NCBI GenBank assembly: GCA_902765305.1
Contig: CACWZI010000013.1
Span: 1 to 37,164, forward strand
Reading direction: 5' to 3'
Source: an uncultured Eubacteriales bacterium
GTDB taxonomy: Bacteria > Bacillota > Clostridia > Christensenellales > Aristaeellaceae
DNA length: 37,164 nt
A program made the translations under genes and the position numbers. The notes under the pieces were generated by a model. The model saw only the letters and a program-made list of their open reading frames with translations, ran no database searches and was not told the DNA's origin. This document shows positions 34,804 to 37,164 of the stretch, piece after piece (positions within the stretch are counted from its first letter, which is position 1; the number at the start of each line of letters is the position of its first letter).

Positions 34804-36243
34804 GTGAAGAAGACCTATATCACCACCATGCCCAACCACATCGGCGCGTTCTTGAAGGCGAGCGAGTGCTTTGCGGAGCTGGGCGTGAACATCACCCGCG
34901 TGAGCTACAACAAGGCCGTGGATTCCCACACGCTGTTCATCGACGCCGAGGGCGGCGAGGACCAGCTGCGGGAAGCGGACGCGCGGCTCCAAAGCATCGG
35001 CTATCTCAAGACCTCCGGGGATGAGAAGGGCATCGTGCTGCTGGAGTTCCACCTGAAGGATGTGCCCGGCAGCGTCACGGCGGTGCTGCGCCTGATCCAT
35101 GAGTTCCAGCTCAACATCTCTTACATCAGCTCCCAAGAGAACGGCACGGACTACCAGGCGTTCAAGATGGGCCTGTTCGTGGAGGACGCGGAAAAGCTGC
35201 GGGCCTTCCTGGACCGGGTGGAATCGCTGTGCCCGGTGCGCGTGATCGACTACAATCACTCGGAGCGGGTCTACGACAACAGTATCTTCTATCGCTCCTT
35301 CGTGTCGGGGCTGATGCAGACCATGGGCCTGCCGGAGGACAGCCGGGACGGGCTGCTGGTCAATTCCAATCTCGTCATGCAGATGCTGGACGAGAAGGGC
35401 CTGTCCCCCTACAAGACCTTCGAGAGCATCGGGCGGTTCGCGGAGCTGCTGGCCGTGTGCCGGGGCGGCGCGTTTTCCCCGCGCATCACCCGGCACGGCA
35501 TCACCGAAAACACCGAGGTCACGTTGATCGAGCCGCCCTGCGGCAGCAACACCGCCATCCTGCAAAGCTGCGGCGAGACGCTGTTCATCGACTGCGGATA
35601 CGCGCTCTACCGGGAGGAGATGGAGGCGATCTTCCGCCGCGTCCTGCCGGATTGGGACGGCATGGCGAAGCGCATCTTCATCACCCACGCGGACGTGGAC
35701 CACTGCGGCCTGCTGCCCCTGTTCGACGAGGTGCTCGCCAGCGAAAAGACCAGGGCGTGCCTCGCGCTGGAATACGCCGGCAAGCCGGGCTTCCGGGAGC
35801 AGAACCCGTTGCACCGGCCCTACATCAGCATCTGCAAGACGCTGACGGGCTATCGGCCGCCGGACCCGGACAAGGTGCGCGGCCTCTGGGACGCCCGCGG
35901 CGAACAGGCGGAGGCGCTGGAGCAGATCGGCTTTTTCCGGTTCGGGGAATTGAACTTTGAAGTCTACCAGGGCAAGGGTGGCCACCTGCCGGGCGAGACG
36001 GTGCTGATCGACTATGCCCACCACATCGCCTTCACCGGCGACATCTTCATCAACATGCGCGGCATGACCCGCGAACAGGCGGCCTACAACCAGTACGCGC
36101 CGGTGCTGATGACCTCGGTGGACACCGACCCCGCGCTGTGCGCCGAGGAGCGCCGGGCCATCGTGCAGCGCCTGGGCGCGGGGAAGTGGCAGGTGTTCGG
36201 CGCCCACGGCATGAAGAAGGATTACCAGGTACAGGCAGAATAA
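34804..36243 (+). CDS. ACT-ACT-metallo-beta-lactamase fusion protein
   Basis: A 479-residue protein in three parts. Residues about 1-70 and 75-150 each look like ACT ligand-binding domains (ITTMPNHIGAFLKASECFAE and LEFHLKDVPGSVTAVLRLIH). Residues about 220-475 form a metallo-beta-lactamase hydrolase with THADVDHCG (H295, D297, D299, H300), ALEYAGKPGF and HHIAFTGDIF. ACT domains usually bind amino acids, so the hydrolase may be controlled by one. The start is GTG at 34804 after a G-rich ribosome binding site. No damage is seen. The substrate is unknown. Confidence 0.85.
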   Translation: MKKTYITTMPNHIGAFLKASECFAELGVNITRVSYNKAVDSHTLFIDAEGGEDQLREADARLQSIGYLKTSGDEKGIVLLEFHLKDVPGSVTAVLRLIHEFQLNISYISSQENGTDYQAFKMGLFVEDAEKLRAFLDRVESLCPVRVIDYNHSERVYDNSIFYRSFVSGLMQTMGLPEDSRDGLLVNSNLVMQMLDEKGLSPYKTFESIGRFAELLAVCRGGAFSPRITRHGITENTEVTLIEPPCGSNTAILQSCGETLFIDCGYALYREEMEAIFRRVLPDWDGMAKRIFITHADVDHCGLLPLFDEVLASEKTRACLALEYAGKPGFREQNPLHRPYISICKTLTGYRPPDPDKVRGLWDARGEQAEALEQIGFFRFGELNFEVYQGKGGHLPGETVLIDYAHHIAFTGDIFINMRGMTREQAAYNQYAPVLMTSVDTDPALCAEERRAIVQRLGAGKWQVFGAHGMKKDYQVQAE

Positions 36244-36259
36244 AGAGGAGGATGCTGTT

Positions 36260-36670
36260 ATGTATAAAGTCAAGGGCAAGTGGGCGCTGATCACCGGCGC
36301 GGCGCGGGGTATCGGTTATCTGACGGCATAATTCATGGCCTCACAGGGCTGCAACCTGATCCTGCACAGCAGGGATTTAAAGCACACGGAAAAGGTGCTT
36401 TCAGAGGTTCAGGACATGGGCGTTAGCGCGCGAGCTGTGGCTGCCGATCTGAACGATCTTACAGCGGTGGAACGGATGCTTGGCGAAATCGACGCCATGG
36501 GCGTCCAGGTGGACATCGTTTTGAACAACGCGGGCCTGCAGATCGCCTATCGGACGGACTATCTTACTACGCCACCCTCCGATTATGAGATCAGCTTTCG
36601 GGTAAACACCATCGCGCCCGCGATGATCATCCCCAACAGTGTAGCACAGCTCTTGGAGAGGAGCTTTTAA
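36260..36670 (+). pseudogene. Short-chain dehydrogenase, in-frame TAA and 3'-truncated
   Basis: MYKVKGKWALITGAARGIGY is an SDR Rossmann start with TGxxxGxG, followed by TAA at codon 24 (36329-36331), then FMASQGCNLILHSRDLKHTE in the same frame, and NNAG at VLNNAGLQ. It ends at 36670 after 136 codons without the Ser-Tyr-Lys catalytic region, whereas SDRs are about 250 residues. AGAGGAGG precedes the ATG. The 3' loss lies where the AT-rich right-end region begins, so it may have been cut by insertion or deletion of the mobile element. Confidence 0.82.
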
Positions 36671-36738
36671 ACTACTACTCTATAATACGAGGGTATCCCA
36701 TGAAGCCGGATTACAAGAACTGGATAGGGCCTGCCAAG

Positions 36739-36794
36739 TATAATAGTTATTGACAAATGGCAGAAGCAATATAATGCGGATCGCAGTTAGATAA
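36739..36794 (+). other. Decayed third copy of NifX-type promoter and start
   Basis: TATAAT (36739-36744), then the operator-like TGACAAATGGCA (36751-36762), then ATG 36774 opening MRIAV before a stop at 36792-36794. Five residues match the NifX start MRIAVTYENG, and the motif matches TGACAAATGTCA of copy 2. It is short, so chance is possible. Confidence 0.4.
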
Positions 36795-36824
36795 GAAGAA
36801 GCTATTTAAGGGTGAAATGAAATA

Positions 36825-36980
36825 GTGGACAATTCGAACAGAAAAAGCTTGAAATCTGAATGCTTCATGTATTATAATAACAGTAAGATATACTCAATCG
36901 GAGTTTTTCAGTATCATGGTGATACTGTTTTGATACTGGAAAAGCCTGAAAAGGTGTGCAGGAGAAGGAATATAAATTAA
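36825..36980 (+). CDS. Possible small ORF near right end, 51 residues
   Basis: GTG 36825 opens 51 codons in the AT-rich end (MDNSNRKSLKSECFMYYNNS, then KIYSIGVFQYHGDTVLILEK). A weak AGGGTG lies upstream. Strand pattern and charge look protein-like, and base composition is unlike the neighbouring cargo. A hairpin CAGTATCA-TGG-TGATACTG lies within it (36909-36927) and is followed by TTTT, so an RNA feature is also possible. Confidence 0.35.
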   Translation: MDNSNRKSLKSECFMYYNNSKIYSIGVFQYHGDTVLILEKPEKVCRRRNIN

Positions 36981-37064
36981 TAAAGATATGAAATAAATAT
37001 ACAGATAATTAAATTGAGATATTGATAGAAATATCTTGTCGAGTGGGAATAGCAGTCATGTCAA

Positions 37065-37107
37065 AGGGCAATCTCGTTTTCCCTGTTTGGGGCAAAATAG
37101 TTTTCCC
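37065..37107 (-). repeat. Right-end direct repeats, putative TnsB binding sites
   Basis: Read on the minus strand, units at 37107-37089 (GGGAAAACTATTTTGCCCC) and 37083-37065 (GGGAAAACGAGATTGCCCT) match the left-end units at about 14 of 19 positions. They have the same 24-bp spacing and the same inner flank TGACAT. The arrangement is an inverted copy of 97-139, as expected for the other end of one element or of a close relative. Positions 36671-37064 otherwise hold only the two small candidates listed, and 37108-37164 holds nothing I can name. Confidence 0.72.
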
Positions 37108-37164
37108 TTTGCTCGTATGAAAACCGAACAGAAAACCAGCTCCGGGAACCGTGCTCAGGCATCG

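Noticed and set aside
34450-36294. 614-codon minus-strand ORF
   Set aside because: Shadow of the ACT-MBL and Gfo/Idh genes. His/Arg/Gln-rich composition and no motif.
3401-36331. Stop-codon reassignment (TAG/TAA read as amino acid)
   Set aside because: TAA, TAG and TGA all serve as normal ends of intact genes in the window, and other lesions are frameshifts.

Overview
The window looks like a GC-rich Clostridia chromosome segment (Firmicutes), probably from an uncultured gut or rumen relative of Christensenellales or Oscillospiraceae. I base this on consistent AGGAGG-type ribosome binding sites, sigma-A promoters, DUF134/NifX/Mrp proteins, ferredoxin-tailed aldo/keto reductases and Gly/Met/Pro-rich secreted beta-helix proteins. 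The lineage is inference only.

Layout. (1) 1-3387: AT-rich left end of a Tn7-like transposon with two 24-bp-spaced repeats, then overlapping tnsA, tnsB and a 3'-truncated tnsC. (2) 3388-4921: a secreted repeat/beta-helix protein that has lost its 5' end and is joined directly to tnsC. (3) 5339-6670: a DUF134-NifX gene with an in-frame stop, then a GNAT acetyltransferase. (4) 6795-9331, minus strand: an AraC regulator, a tiny leader ORF, a small hypothetical protein and an MFS transporter. (5) 9481-17854: a two-component system, a secreted tannase-like esterase and two Gly/Met/Pro-rich secreted beta-helix proteins, one of them frameshifted. (6) 17978-20234: an intact DUF134-NifX paralogue, an Mrp-type Fe-S carrier and the C-terminal half of a metallo-beta-lactamase-fold protein. 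(7) 20235-21265: gene remnants and small ORFs. (8) 21337-33199, minus strand: a run of 15 co-directional genes. It includes an iron alcohol dehydrogenase, four aldo/keto reductases, a nitroreductase, a flavodoxin-like reductase, small monooxygenase and YciI proteins, hydrolases, and an AraC regulator at the end. It starts at a 19-bp-spacer promoter typical of MerR control, and the merR gene is divergent. (9) 33327-36670, plus strand: MerR, a Gfo/Idh protein, an ACT-ACT-metallo-beta-lactamase fusion and a broken SDR gene. (10) 36671-37164: AT-rich right end holding two repeats that mirror the left-end pair in inverted orientation.

How the parts fit. The two inverted repeat pairs make the window look like a Tn7-like element of about 37 kb with tnsABC at one end. 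However, tnsC is truncated and no tniQ/tnsD is visible, so the element is either decayed or a chimaera of two copies. The cargo has three themes: a secreted-protein system next to a two-component system, metal or Fe-S cofactor handling (DUF134/NifX/Mrp), and carbonyl/redox detoxification under MerR-type control. At least seven genes carry one apparent lesion each (in-frame stop or 1-nt frameshift), which suggests pseudogenization or assembly error.
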